Source: CAZIVP01 sp964542915 (GTDB lineage: Bacteria > Calditrichota > Calditrichia > Calditrichales > Calditrichaceae). From it: 64,000 nucleotides of DNA. Within the stretch, counting starts at the first letter, position 1. Each line of letters opens with the position of its first letter. Both the position numbers and the translations under genes were made by a program. Where the stretch lies: positions 186,001-250,000 of the forward strand of contig CAZIVP010000005.1 of assembly GCA_964542915.1 (NCBI GenBank), given 5' to 3'. Below are positions 55,104-64,000 of this stretch, one piece after another. The notes beneath the pieces are model-generated. The model had not been told where the DNA came from and ran no database searches. It saw only the letters and a list, made by a program, of their open reading frames with translations.

Positions 55104-55901
55104 ATGAGTGTACGTTTGAATCGGCAATTGAGATCAAAAATAGCAAGCGGAAAGAAGTTATTATCCGTCTTTGTTACGGCGGGCTATCCGCGATTGCAGG
55201 ATAGTGAAACGATCATTGATGCGCTGGAAGAAGCGGGCGTCGATTTTATTGAACTGGGTATTCCGTTTTCGGACCCCATTGCCGACGGTCCGGTGATCCA
55301 AAAGGCATCGGATACAGCCATCCGTAACGGAGTCCATTTATCTTGGATATTTGATTTGATAAAAAAAGTAAGGAGCCGTTCACAGCTTCCCATCCTCCTG
55401 ATGGGCTATCTGAATCCTGTAAACCGTTTTGGCATTGAATCGTTTATTAACCACGCCTCCGGCTGCGGCGCAGACGGATTGATCATCCCTGATTGGCCGC
55501 TGGAAGAGAGCGCACAATATGAAAGGCAGTTAAAGGCGAACGACCTGCATTTGATTCATTTAGCGGCGCCCAATACGAGCCCGGAACGGATAAAGAAGAT
55601 AATAAGATTAAGCCGTTCGTTCATTTACTGTGTGGCCTACACCGGCGTAACGGGGCAAGCCACAGGAAAACGGAATCCGCTCCGTTTTGTAAAGGTGCTG
55701 CGTGAAAAGACAAAGCGACCGCTGATGGTAGGCTTCGGTGTAAAATCGAGGCAGGATTATAGGCGTTACACCGAGATGGCAGACGGCGTGATTATCGGCT
55801 CCGCATTTTTGGACCGCATAGGACGGGCGTCTTCGGCCGATATACGTGAAGAAACCATGGCATTCGTCGAATCCATAAGAGCCGTACCGGAACGCTTATA
55901 A
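55104..55901 (+). CDS. trpA: Tryptophan synthase alpha chain
   Basis: A 265-residue barrel that cleaves indole-3-glycerol phosphate to indole for TrpB. SVFVTAGYPRLQDSETI, DFIELGIPFSDPIADGPVIQ with the catalytic Glu/Asp, and AYTGVTGQATGKRNPLRFV, then VGFGVKSRQDYRRYTE, are family blocks. ATG 55104 is chosen because AAGG lies nine bases upstream; the TTG at 55095 is less likely. It ends the trp operon. No terminator is visible in the next 220 bases, which hold no convincing gene. Confidence 0.96.
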   Translation: MSVRLNRQLRSKIASGKKLLSVFVTAGYPRLQDSETIIDALEEAGVDFIELGIPFSDPIADGPVIQKASDTAIRNGVHLSWIFDLIKKVRSRSQLPILLMGYLNPVNRFGIESFINHASGCGADGLIIPDWPLEESAQYERQLKANDLHLIHLAAPNTSPERIKKIIRLSRSFIYCVAYTGVTGQATGKRNPLRFVKVLREKTKRPLMVGFGVKSRQDYRRYTEMADGVIIGSAFLDRIGRASSADIREETMAFVESIRAVPERL

Positions 55902-56124
55902 GAATAGATGGCCTTGGTTGTCTTGCTTTACGCCGCCCTATCCGGCCCGGTGAATAAACGCTGCTGTAAACACTTAATCGTTTTTACAATATTCACGATG
56001 ATCAGCATGTTTGCCATTGAAATGAAGGCGGAGACGATGCCCAAAAAGGCCGAAACGCGGGTATGCTTCATTCGCGGCTTTACGCATGTTTGAATTCGAA
56101 GGTCGTTTCAAAAACGCCCTGCCG

Positions 56125-56979
56125 TTACTTTAATTTGTAGGCCACGACACGGTTATCGAAAAAGGTCGGTATTAACAACAGATGTTTCTGCGGAATATAT
56201 TCAATATCGGCGGAATTAATTTTCTTTTCGGTCGTGTTCAGCAATTCATGGATGTTACCGTCGCTATAAGCGATGGCGGTCTTCCCGGCCCAATTAGAAA
56301 AAATATAGGCGTTATCTCCGAAGGCGACCAGTCCGTCAATGCCGGAAGAAACGTTGATTAACGGTTTAATTTCTCTGCTTTCCAGATCAGCGGATTTAAT
56401 GTGTCCGTCTCCGGAATTACCGAAGATCAAATGTTTGGCCGTCATAAACAGGCCGTTAGGTCTTTTTACCTCATCGCCCTTTAACCACGGCTCCAGCTTA
56501 TTGTCGGCAATACGATAAATAACGCTGTTGTTTTCGGACATATCGGAAACGTAAACCCTTCCCTCTTGATCGATGCGAATGTCATTTAGAAACTCGCCTT
56601 TTTCCGCCTTGTAGGTATTCACGATTTCAGCCCGAATAATGTTGATAACAACCACGCGATCGATATCGCTGACATAAAGCAGGCTGTCGCGCATATCACA
56701 ACCTTTGGGCGCATCGAGACCCGTTACCCACTTTAAATCCAGAACGTCGCCTTTTAAATTTAAACGCGAAATAAAGCCTTCACTGTTTTTTTGCAGCGGC
56801 TTTCCGTTGATGTTGGAAACATAGATCACATCTCTTTGCTGATCGTATAAAATGGATTCAGGCACTTGGAGCACCGGATCGGTGGCCCAGACTTGTTCAA
56901 TATTGACCTTTTCTTTGGATTTATCGCCTGCCATTGTGATTGAGATGGCTGCTAACAAAAAAAGTACGATTCGGATCAT
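56125..56979 (-). CDS. Exported SMP-30/gluconolactonase-like beta-propeller
   Basis: A 284-residue protein with a signal peptide (MIRIVLFLLAAISITMAGDK) and repeated propeller-type strands: PESILYDQQRDVIYVSN, LNDIRIDQEGRVYVSD, and RPNGLFMTAKHLIFGNS. The RPNGL motif and a metal-site-like PES..YD fit the SMP-30 family of lactonases and related sensors. Whether it is enzymatic is unknown. It is the last gene of the minus-strand row with the aldehyde and alcohol dehydrogenases, 18 bases after the former. Confidence 0.78.
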   Translation of the reverse strand: MIRIVLFLLAAISITMAGDKSKEKVNIEQVWATDPVLQVPESILYDQQRDVIYVSNINGKPLQKNSEGFISRLNLKGDVLDLKWVTGLDAPKGCDMRDSLLYVSDIDRVVVINIIRAEIVNTYKAEKGEFLNDIRIDQEGRVYVSDMSENNSVIYRIADNKLEPWLKGDEVKRPNGLFMTAKHLIFGNSGDGHIKSADLESREIKPLINVSSGIDGLVAFGDNAYIFSNWAGKTAIAYSDGNIHELLNTTEKKINSADIEYIPQKHLLLIPTFFDNRVVAYKLK

Positions 56980-56997
56980 GGTAATGCCTCCCCTGTT

Positions 56998-58578
56998 TCA
57001 TAAACGTTTACGATTTATGGTAAACATACGCGGAAAGATCGAAAATAATTTCGATTTGCCATGAATGCGCTGCGCCAGGGACCTACCATACAGGAACATC
57101 AAAATGCCTTTCAGGCCTTCATAAAGCTTCGGGCTGTAAGGGTGCCACCACAAGTTCTTTTTAACGCCCGGTAAAATATCGTGTACGATGGTCTGGGGTT
57201 GCGTCATTTCGTCAAAACCCAGTTTGCCGTGCGTGCGCCCGATGCCCGACTGTTTGAAACCACCCCAGGCGGTTTCGGGCAGTCCGTGGCTCATCAGGTG
57301 ATCGTTTACGGTTACCACGCCGGCCCGAATTTTTTTGGCAAAGGCCTCGCCTTTGCGTCGCTTTTTGCTCCAAACCGATGCGGTTAATCCGAGGTTTGAA
57401 TCATTGGCCAGTTGGACGGCCTCTTCCATGGATTGCACCTTCATCAATCCCATGACCGGTCCGAAAGATTCCTCGCGCATGACGGTCATGTTATGGTTTA
57501 CGTCGCATAAAACAGTGGCGGGCAGAAACTGGCGAAGCTGTTGATCTACAGACGCCGCTGATTGAGCTGCGATTCGGGCGCCTTGTTGCAACGCATTGTT
57601 AATATGCTCCTGAACTGTTTTCATCTGTTTTTCGGTGGTCATAGCGCCTATATCGGTCTGGAAGTCGCTGTCATAACCGACCCGAAGATTTTGTACGCGT
57701 TCGGTTAATTTTTGAAGAAAAACGTCGTAAACCGCTTGATGGACATACACACGTTCAACGCCGCCGCAGGATTGGCCGGCGTTTGAAAAACCGGCCCAGA
57801 TAGCGCCTCCCACGGCGCGGTCGAGATCGGCGTCTTCGCATACCAGCATGGGATCGTTGCCGCCAAGTTCAAGGGAAAGCGGCGTTAACGTTTCCGAAGC
57901 CTTTTTCATGAGATATTTGCCCACCGCCACGGAACCGGTGAAAAAGAGTTTATCAACGCCGTTTTCCAGCAACGCGTCGCCGGCCAGGCGACCCGGCAAA
58001 TTGACATACTGAAAAATACCGGGAGGCAGATCGGCTGCCGCGATTGTTTCTTTGAGCGCCAGACCGACCCCCTGTGTTTCGCTTGCCGTTTTCAAAACAA
58101 CGGCGTTACCGGCAATCAGCGCCATAATGACCTCAGAAAAGGCGATGGCGTAAGGATAGTTCCAGGGCGAAATGATGCCGACGACGCCATACGGTACGCG
58201 CACCACTTTACTTCGTTTGTTCATGAGCAAAATATTGCCGGTGTGGTTTCGGCGATCCCTTAAAAATCGCGGCGATTTTTTGAGGTAATAGTTCATGGCC
58301 ATGGCCGCGGGGATTACTTCCGTAGCAAGGGCGTCGATCCGTACCTTACCGTTGTTTCGCGCAATCGTTTCGACCAGGTTGTCGGCGTTTTCTATTATAT
58401 ATCTTTTTATGGGACGCATGCGCTTCACCCGTTCTTTTACCGGCAATTTGCCCCATGCGGTCTGTGCAAGCCGCGCGGTCGCGATACGGGTTTTAACTTC
58501 CTCAACCGTGTGCATTACGGATGAACCCAGGGTTTCGCCGGTGGCGGGATTTTTGATAGCGGTCTTTGTCTCAGCCAT
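56998..58578 (-). CDS. NAD(P)-dependent aldehyde dehydrogenase
   Basis: A 526-residue aldehyde dehydrogenase. Blocks: VGIISPWNYPYAIAFSEV, LFFTGSVAVGKYLMKKA, the Glu in LSLELGGNDPMLVCEDADL, and the catalytic Cys in SNAGQSCGGVERVYV. A C-terminal extension of about 50 residues (LWWHPYSPKLYEGLKGILMF, then a basic end) is as in membrane-associated aldehyde dehydrogenases acting on long-chain substrates. The exact substrate is not known. It follows the alcohol dehydrogenase gene by 26 bases on the same strand. Confidence 0.93.
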   Translation of the reverse strand: MAETKTAIKNPATGETLGSSVMHTVEEVKTRIATARLAQTAWGKLPVKERVKRMRPIKRYIIENADNLVETIARNNGKVRIDALATEVIPAAMAMNYYLKKSPRFLRDRRNHTGNILLMNKRSKVVRVPYGVVGIISPWNYPYAIAFSEVIMALIAGNAVVLKTASETQGVGLALKETIAAADLPPGIFQYVNLPGRLAGDALLENGVDKLFFTGSVAVGKYLMKKASETLTPLSLELGGNDPMLVCEDADLDRAVGGAIWAGFSNAGQSCGGVERVYVHQAVYDVFLQKLTERVQNLRVGYDSDFQTDIGAMTTEKQMKTVQEHINNALQQGARIAAQSAASVDQQLRQFLPATVLCDVNHNMTVMREESFGPVMGLMKVQSMEEAVQLANDSNLGLTASVWSKKRRKGEAFAKKIRAGVVTVNDHLMSHGLPETAWGGFKQSGIGRTHGKLGFDEMTQPQTIVHDILPGVKKNLWWHPYSPKLYEGLKGILMFLYGRSLAQRIHGKSKLFSIFPRMFTINRKRL

Positions 58579-58604
58579 TTGCCCTCCTTCGAATTGCTAA
58601 ACGC

Positions 58605-59807
58605 TTATTCGTGCTGATATGCCTCTTGCAGAATTACGAACGCATCGCCGGCATCCATTTCAGCAGGATTGTAGATGGTGGAGGGATCATAAACGGCTGC
58701 TTCGGCGATCGTTTTCAGATCGGGGTATGCGACCTTGCCCGTATCTTTTAAAGTTGCGGGCAGGCCGCTTATATCCCGCAGACGGGTTTTCAATTGGCGA
58801 ATAAAAGCAATGACGGTCGCCGCTCGCCGGTTTTCGGCCGTTTCGACGTAGCGTTGGGCGCCCAGCATAACGAGCGCAAGCTCGCCCAGATGTCGACTGT
58901 AAGATTCATTGGCGTGCGCTAAATTATATTCGAGCACATGCGGTAAAAGGATCGACATGGCTTCTCCGTGGGAAAGCCCGCAATGAGCGCCGACGGTGTG
59001 TCCCAGGGCATGTACCATACCCACCATGGAATTAGAAAAAGCGATGCCCGCCATCGTGGCGGCATTGGCGAGGGTGAGCCGCAGTGCTTTGTCTTCGGGA
59101 TGATCGAGAACATTCGGCAGCTGCGAGACGATCCATTGAATAGCCGTTTTGGCATGCATATCGCTCAGGGGATTTTTCGCCAGACAGGTATAGGCTTCGA
59201 CGGCGTGGGTTAAGGCGTCCATGGCGGTAGCAGCGGTTAGCCCGGCCGGTAGGGCGAGCGTGAAACGCGGATCGATGAGAGCGACATTTGGTAACAGAAA
59301 GGGCGATACAAAAGCCAGCTTGCGTGTGTGTTGCTCGTCTTTAATAACCGCTACTAAAGTCGCCTCCGAACCGGTTCCGGAAGTGGTCGGTAAGGCGATC
59401 AACGGTCGTAATGCGTGTGGTATGACATGAGCGCCTGCATACTGCAGCAAATCATCACCACCCAGAGAGGCCAGTATGTTGACCGCTTTGGCGGTGTCCA
59501 TTACCGATCCGCCGCCCAGAGCGATGACGGCGTCGCACTGTTCCTGGCGATAGATTTCAGCCACATCACGCACCACCTGTAAAGATGAATCCGCGGGCAC
59601 ACGATCAAAAACCGGAGCCGCCGCAAGACCGGACGAATCCAGGGTGCTGTTGAGATGTTTGAGTAATCCGGCCTTTCGTATGCCTTCGTCCGTTATGACG
59701 AGGGGACGATCCAACTGCAAAGCACGGATTTCGCCGGGCAATTGTTCCAGCGCCGCGACGCCGGAGATGATTTTGACGGGATTGAAAAATTCATAGTATG
59801 CTTGCAT
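58605..59807 (-). CDS. Iron-containing alcohol dehydrogenase
   Basis: A 400-residue group III (iron-type) alcohol dehydrogenase. Signs: VIALGGGSVMDTAKAVNIL (NAD and phosphate region), PTTSGTGSEAT, and the metal-binding MVHALGHTVGAHCGLSHGEA with His ligands. It converts an alcohol to an aldehyde, which the neighbouring aldehyde dehydrogenase could oxidise. ATG 59807 has GGAAAG upstream; the ATG at 59822 has no such site. It lies 15 bases after the SCP2-like gene. Confidence 0.92.
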   Translation of the reverse strand: MQAYYEFFNPVKIISGVAALEQLPGEIRALQLDRPLVITDEGIRKAGLLKHLNSTLDSSGLAAAPVFDRVPADSSLQVVRDVAEIYRQEQCDAVIALGGGSVMDTAKAVNILASLGGDDLLQYAGAHVIPHALRPLIALPTTSGTGSEATLVAVIKDEQHTRKLAFVSPFLLPNVALIDPRFTLALPAGLTAATAMDALTHAVEAYTCLAKNPLSDMHAKTAIQWIVSQLPNVLDHPEDKALRLTLANAATMAGIAFSNSMVGMVHALGHTVGAHCGLSHGEAMSILLPHVLEYNLAHANESYSRHLGELALVMLGAQRYVETAENRRAATVIAFIRQLKTRLRDISGLPATLKDTGKVAYPDLKTIAEAAVYDPSTIYNPAEMDAGDAFVILQEAYQHE

Positions 59808-59822
59808 GGCTTTGCTTTCCAT

Positions 59823-60338
59823 TTATACGAACGGCACAAAGAGCGCAGCGTATATTTTGATGCGCGCCGTTAATTTTGCGGTGAATGATTGCTTGGGTAA
59901 TCGTTTGACAGCCAGCCGTGCAATAAAAGACGGCAGAAGGTACGATTCGATCACATTCAAACAACGCACAAAGGCGATGGCTTTTTCCAGGTCGCCGCTG
60001 ACCGTCATTCGATTGCGGGCGAAGGCCAGTGCGGTGCTCTCCCGGAACGTAAACAACCGCATTGCGAAGGGAAGATTTTTAATGGCGATAAGGAGTTCTT
60101 TGCCGTCGCCGTCTTTTGTTCCGGAGGATCGCCTTAAACGGCCGTTGGCGGTTTTTTGAAGAAGCAGCGACGGGCCGTGCGGCGAAACCATCATTCGGAT
60201 TGTGTAGAAATCGGGAAAGTGTTGTATCTCTCTGCGAACGGGTCCGTCAAGACGGGAGGCGGACTGCAGGCCCTTTCCGACAAAAAACAGCAAAATGCGG
60301 ATGTAGGTTTTTTGAAATTGTTCTGACAAAGCTTTCAT
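59823..60338 (-). CDS. Small protein, possibly SCP2-like
   Basis: A 171-residue protein, weakly like sterol-carrier-protein (SCP2) lipid-binding domains: FYTIRMMVSPHGPSLLLQKT, then LLIAIKNLPFAMRLFTFRES, and ALAFARNRMTVSGDLEKAIA, the last pattern typical of SCP2 helices. No signal peptide. The start 60338 gives MKALSEQFQKTYIR; the ORF is open farther upstream but without support. First gene of the alcohol/aldehyde dehydrogenase row, so it could present a lipid-like alcohol (inference). The SCP2 assignment is tentative. Confidence 0.5.
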   Translation of the reverse strand: MKALSEQFQKTYIRILLFFVGKGLQSASRLDGPVRREIQHFPDFYTIRMMVSPHGPSLLLQKTANGRLRRSSGTKDGDGKELLIAIKNLPFAMRLFTFRESTALAFARNRMTVSGDLEKAIAFVRCLNVIESYLLPSFIARLAVKRLPKQSFTAKLTARIKIYAALFVPFV

Positions 60339-60986
60339 CAGTCGCCGGTTTATACAACCGTTCTCAATTGGAAACAATGTTTATATAAATTGTACTGGAC
60401 AAGATATTAATATGTTGAGCGTATCAAAACAATAAAAATAAGGATTGTTTTTGAGAAGGTGGTCGGAAAAAGTATGCGGACAATATTAAATTTAAATTCA
60501 AAAATACTTAATGCCGTCATTTTTTTGTTCTACGTGATTGATTTGATTTTTACATTTCACCACGAAGGACGGGAAGAAAAAAGAAATGAAAATTAAATGA
60601 TTCCATTAAAGGCATTTATTTACCCGGTGTATTATTAAGCGGCTTTGGTGGATTGTGAAGATCGGAATGAACCACAGAGAACAAAAAAGGAAAGATTCCA
60701 TAATTTAATTACATTTGTGCCCTTGATGAACTTCGGGGCTGGAATGATATTTATGTATGACCACTTCGATTCAACATAATATTGTATTGTTAATAAACGG
60801 AAGGGAAAAAAGGCAGTGGTATCGGAAAGCGATTTATCGTAAAAAAATAGCGTCATAATTTCAGATTTATTATTTTGCCACCGGATTGTGAACAAATGTT
60901 TTTCTTTATGGTATCAACCAACGGGACGTAAATCTGTGTATCCGGTAGAGGCTTAAAATGAGTTCACGAAAAATAAGGAGAACGGT
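60339..60986. other. Long non-coding gap before acn
   Basis: About 650 bases with no convincing gene. It contains two short stretches, TTTCACCACGAAGGACGGGA (60555-60574) and AACCACAGAGAACAAAAAAG (60669-60688). These resemble the dispersed ACCACGAAG/ACCACAGAG-type repeats seen in many environmental genomes (recalled, not checked). The aconitase start at 60987 is preceded by AAGGAG. Promoter elements for the minus-strand ADH row and acn must lie here but none is clear. Confidence 0.45.
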
Positions 60987-63260
60987 ATGATATTCGATTT
61001 GGATATGATCAAAGAAACGTATAACAAACTGCCCGAGCGCATCAATCGCGCCCGGGAAGTGCTTAGACGACCCTTAACCCAAAGTGAAAAAATTTTATAC
61101 GCCCACCTTTACGAGGGAAAGCCGAAGGAGGTTTATGAACGCGGATCGTCTTACGTAAATTTTGCACCGGACCGCGTGGCCATGCAGGATGCTACCGCAC
61201 AAATGGCGCTTTTGCAATTTATGATGGCCGGTCGGGACAAAGCCGCCGTACCTTCCACCGTGCACTGCGATCACCTCATTCAGGCCAGGGTAGGCGCCGA
61301 CGCGGATTTAAAAGAGGCCATCGATGCCAATAAAGAGGTGTACGATTTCCTGGCCTCGGTATCCAATAAGTACGGTATCGGATTCTGGAAACCGGGCGCA
61401 GGCATCATTCACCAGGTCGTGCTGGAAAATTACGCCTTTCCCGGCGGCATGATGATCGGCACGGATTCGCACACGCCAAACGCCGGCGGTCTGGGAATGA
61501 TCGCTATCGGCGTCGGCGGTGCGGACGCCGTCGATGTGATGGCCGGTATGCCATGGGAATTGAAATTACCCAAGCTGGTAGGCATCAGATTAAGCGGTGA
61601 AATGAGCGGCTGGACAGCGGCCAAGGATGTCATTCTAAAAGTGGCTGGCATATTGTCCGTTAAAGGCGGAACGGGAAAAATTCTGGAATACTTCGGTCCG
61701 GGCGCGGAGCGCATCTCCTGTACCGGCAAGGGCACGATCTGTAACATGGGCGCCGAAGTGGGCGCTACGACTTCCACCTTCGCTTACGATGAACGCATGT
61801 CGGAATACCTGCGTGCCACCGACCGCACGGAACTGGCCGATTTGGCCGACGCCATAGCCGAACATCTCCGCTCCGATCCCGAAGTTTACGACGATCCTGA
61901 GCGCTTCTATGATGAAGTGGTGGAAATCAACCTTTCCGAATTGGAGCCGCATATAAACGGCCCGTTTACGCCGGATCGCGCCACACCGATGTCGAAATTT
62001 GCAGAAGAGGTTAAAAAGAACGACTGGCCGCAGGATCTTGAAGTCGGGCTGATCGGCTCCTGTACCAACTCATCCTATGAGGATATCACCCGCGCCGCTT
62101 CGATCGCCAAGCAGGCCGTCGATAAAAAATTGAAAGCAAAATCCGAGTTTACCGTAACACCGGGCTCGGAGCAGGTGCGTTACACGGTGGAGCGCGACGG
62201 CTATTTGCAGGTATTTGAAAAAATGGGCGGCGTTGTGCTTGCCAACGCCTGCGGACCCTGTATCGGACAATGGGCGCGGCACGGAGCGGAAAAACAGGAG
62301 AAGAATTCCATTATTACCTCGTTCAATCGTAATTTTGCAAAGCGCAACGACGGCAATCCCAATACCCACGGATTTGTCGCCTCTCCCGAAATCGTAACGG
62401 CGATGTCTATCGCCGGCGATTTAACTTTCAATCCGCTAACCGATGCGCTCCCTAATGAAGATGGCGAACAGGTTCGGTTGGATGAACCGCAGGGAATTCA
62501 ATTCCCGGCGAAAGGTTTTGCTTTCGAAGACAACGGCTACCAGCCGCCCGCCAAAGACGGCAGCCAGGTGCAGGTGAAAGTGGATCCCAATTCGGATCGT
62601 TTACAGTTGTTGGAGCCGTTCGATCCCTGGGACGGCAAAAATATTACGGGTATGAAATTATTGATCAAAGCGAAGGGCAAGTGTACCACCGATCATATTT
62701 CAATGGCCGGGCCATGGTTACGGTATCGCGGTCATCTGGATAACATCTCCAACAATTTGCTGACCGGCGCCGTTAATGCTTTTAACGACGCGACCAATAA
62801 AGTTAAGAATCAGTTCTCCGGTGAATACGGGCCTGTTCCGGATACGGCGCGCGCCTACAAAGCGGAGGGCGTTCCGACGATTGTCGTGGGCGACGACAAT
62901 TACGGCGAGGGCTCCTCCCGCGAGCATGCCGCTATGGAGCCGCGTCATCTGGGCGTTCGGGTCGTATTGGTCAAATCGTTTGCCCGCATCCATGAATCCA
63001 ATCTGAAAAAGCAGGGCATTCTGGCGTTAACGTTTGATAATCCCGATGATTATGACAGGGTGCAGGAAGATGATACCATCGATATCGTGGATTTAACGGA
63101 GTTTGCGCCCGGAAGGCCATTAACACTGGTTTTGCACCATGCGGACGGTTCAAAGGATGAAATCAAGGCCAATCATTCGTACAATCAAACCCAGATTGAA
63201 TGGTTCAAAGCGGGTTCCGCCCTTAATTTGATCCGCAAACAAAATAAGCAAAAAGCTTAA
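60987..63260 (+). CDS. acn: Aconitate hydratase (mitochondrial-like type)
   Basis: A 757-residue 4Fe-4S enzyme that isomerises citrate and isocitrate in the TCA cycle. The cluster cysteines are seen in IGSCTNSSYED and ANACGPCIGQW. MIGTDSHTPNAGGLGMIAIG and the swivelling-domain block DNYGEGSSREHAAMEPRHLG are conserved. The compact order, without the AcnB N-terminal HEAT domain, matches the mitochondrial-type enzyme found in Bacteroidetes and relatives. The start has AAGGAG eight bases upstream. A strong terminator follows. Confidence 0.96.
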   Translation: MIFDLDMIKETYNKLPERINRAREVLRRPLTQSEKILYAHLYEGKPKEVYERGSSYVNFAPDRVAMQDATAQMALLQFMMAGRDKAAVPSTVHCDHLIQARVGADADLKEAIDANKEVYDFLASVSNKYGIGFWKPGAGIIHQVVLENYAFPGGMMIGTDSHTPNAGGLGMIAIGVGGADAVDVMAGMPWELKLPKLVGIRLSGEMSGWTAAKDVILKVAGILSVKGGTGKILEYFGPGAERISCTGKGTICNMGAEVGATTSTFAYDERMSEYLRATDRTELADLADAIAEHLRSDPEVYDDPERFYDEVVEINLSELEPHINGPFTPDRATPMSKFAEEVKKNDWPQDLEVGLIGSCTNSSYEDITRAASIAKQAVDKKLKAKSEFTVTPGSEQVRYTVERDGYLQVFEKMGGVVLANACGPCIGQWARHGAEKQEKNSIITSFNRNFAKRNDGNPNTHGFVASPEIVTAMSIAGDLTFNPLTDALPNEDGEQVRLDEPQGIQFPAKGFAFEDNGYQPPAKDGSQVQVKVDPNSDRLQLLEPFDPWDGKNITGMKLLIKAKGKCTTDHISMAGPWLRYRGHLDNISNNLLTGAVNAFNDATNKVKNQFSGEYGPVPDTARAYKAEGVPTIVVGDDNYGEGSSREHAAMEPRHLGVRVVLVKSFARIHESNLKKQGILALTFDNPDDYDRVQEDDTIDIVDLTEFAPGRPLTLVLHHADGSKDEIKANHSYNQTQIEWFKAGSALNLIRKQNKQKA

Positions 63261-63270
63261 AATAAAATGC

Positions 63271-63311
63271 ATGCCTTCCGTTCCTTTTCCTTTTGGACGG
63301 AAGGCATTTTT
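63271..63311. terminator. Terminator after acn
   Basis: ATGCCTTCCGT (63271-63281) and ACGGAAGGCAT (63297-63307) form an 11-base stem, extendable with a bulge, followed by TTTTTA. On the other side it lies next to the stop of the convergent partial gene. Confidence 0.88.
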
Positions 63312-64000
63312 ATCCGTTTTCTCCGCTTATACGCGCCGTTTGTAAAATGTAAAAGCGAAGTAACGCTTGTTCTTCGCTCGTAAATACCTGTTCTTCCAGT
63401 TTAACGAGGCGTTGGACATCCTGTAAAATTCGAATGACGTCCACGGGCAACCGCGTTAGCTGTTGCGGCAACGTATTCATGTATTGCACCACGGCCATAA
63501 AGAAACGTTGCAGACTGTCGTCCCTGACATCCCGCAACATATATTTGATGTCCGACGACAAGCGTTCGATCTTTGCCCGCGGCGGCGGCCCGACAAGGTT
63601 GGATGTGTTTTGCGAATTTTCCGTCTTCAAGAGCTGAATGGCCTGCGCCAACTCCACAAAATGGCTGATCTGCTCCCGGATGGTAGGGCCGATTAAGCTC
63701 CAGATACATTCCCGCCAGTAAGCGATTTGTTCGGGTAGTTTTAATAAGCGTTGGGTCTCCCGGCGCCATGGTTCATCCGTTATGTCCTCGCTTTGGGCGA
63801 GGAATCGTTCCGGATCGCAGTTGAACAGGTCCTTCTGCAACAACACGGCAAGATCGGGACGTAATGCCCCGATAACATCGGCTTTCAGGGCCTCTTCTAC
63901 GAAAAAATCGCCGGCATTTAAACCGTGCCGTCGCAGTAATTCCTTCTGCAGAGGTGGAATAAACGTAGCGATCGCCTCGCGGTCTTCCCGTAAAAGCGAA
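63310..64000 (-). CDS. Unrecognised protein (C-terminal part, runs off the edge)
   Basis: The minus-strand frame is open from the right edge to the stop at 63310-63312, giving at least 230 residues. No family was recognised. The sequence is helical, rich in Leu, Arg and Glu (for example LIGPTIREQISHFVELAQAI, DIKYMLRDVRDDSLQRFFMA). There is no membrane segment, and it appears cytoplasmic. A GTG at 63846 is within the open frame and is not taken as start. The convergent aconitase terminator separates the two genes. Confidence 0.6.
   Translation of the reverse strand, partial: SLLREDREAIATFIPPLQKELLRRHGLNAGDFFVEEALKADVIGALRPDLAVLLQKDLFNCDPERFLAQSEDITDEPWRRETQRLLKLPEQIAYWRECIWSLIGPTIREQISHFVELAQAIQLLKTENSQNTSNLVGPPPRAKIERLSSDIKYMLRDVRDDSLQRFFMAVVQYMNTLPQQLTRLPVDVIRILQDVQRLVKLEEQVFTSEEQALLRFYILQTARISGENG

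Noticed and set aside
55908..56093. 61-residue reading frame after trpA
   Set aside because: No ribosome binding site, no family pattern, odd composition; taken as chance.
60635..60895. 86-residue minus-strand frame in the gap before acn
   Set aside because: Covers repeat-like DNA, no start signal and no protein-like pattern.
60886..60902. TTGTGAACAA before acn as a Rex site
   Set aside because: Short palindrome without the spacing of Rex operators; no second half-site.

Overview
The window is bacterial chromosome from a Gram-negative (diderm) organism. A Kdo transferase, a GT9 heptosyltransferase-like protein, a GmhB-type phosphatase and several outer-membrane-type proteins all point to LPS and an outer membrane. 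A mitochondrial-type aconitase, many TPR lipoproteins and a Rex regulator fit the FCB superphylum, perhaps a Calditrichota-like lineage. That placement is inference from gene content, not a database match. No tRNA, rRNA, CRISPR array, prophage or transposase was seen.

Layout. 1-5.5 kb: end of a cyclophilin, a sensor kinase, an ECF sigma factor with a zinc anti-sigma factor, a LolA-like exported protein, mtnA and a TPR lipoprotein. 5.5-13.2 kb (minus strand): rex, gyrA, gyrB, dciA-like, recF, dnaN. 13.2-13.8 kb: a non-coding AT-rich stretch with several DnaA-box-like sequences, the likely oriC. No dnaA gene lies beside it. 13.8-21.2 kb (plus strand): rpmH, rnpA, yidD, yidC, mnmE, mnmG, rsmG, murQ. 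Two parS-like sites sit at the mnmE/mnmG and mnmG/rsmG junctions, but no parAB genes follow. 21.4-36.8 kb: two antiporters, an alpha/beta-hydrolase-like protein lacking its catalytic residues, glgA, gmhB, an exported lipoprotein/barrel/TPR set, rpiB, glyA, tatC, a polyprenyl synthase, GT9 and waaA.

36.7-48.8 kb: an unknown polytopic membrane protein, a tandem-SPOR lipoprotein next to a SpoIID-family lipoprotein, a barrel protein, a membrane-anchored CBM48/GH13 amylase-like protein, a TPR protein, a very long cytoplasmic GH13 protein and an EamA transporter. 49.0-55.9 kb: a complete trp operon, trpEGDCFBA, behind a classical attenuator (a leader peptide with two Trp codons, then a terminator). 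trpE carries one in-frame TGA. 56.1-60.3 kb (minus strand): a likely four-gene operon of an SCP2-like protein, an iron alcohol dehydrogenase, an aldehyde dehydrogenase and a secreted SMP-30-like propeller. 61.0-63.3 kb: aconitase. A partial unknown gene runs off the right edge.

Functional links. The origin-side genes cover replication (sliding clamp, RecF, gyrase, helicase-loader-like protein) and membrane insertion and tRNA modification (YidC/YidD, MnmE/MnmG). LPS core functions are split between gmhB and GT9/waaA. Alpha-glucan metabolism recurs in glgA and the two GH13 proteins. The points most worth checking are the trpE nonsense codon, the oriC without dnaA, the parS sites without parAB, and the catalytically degenerate hydrolase.
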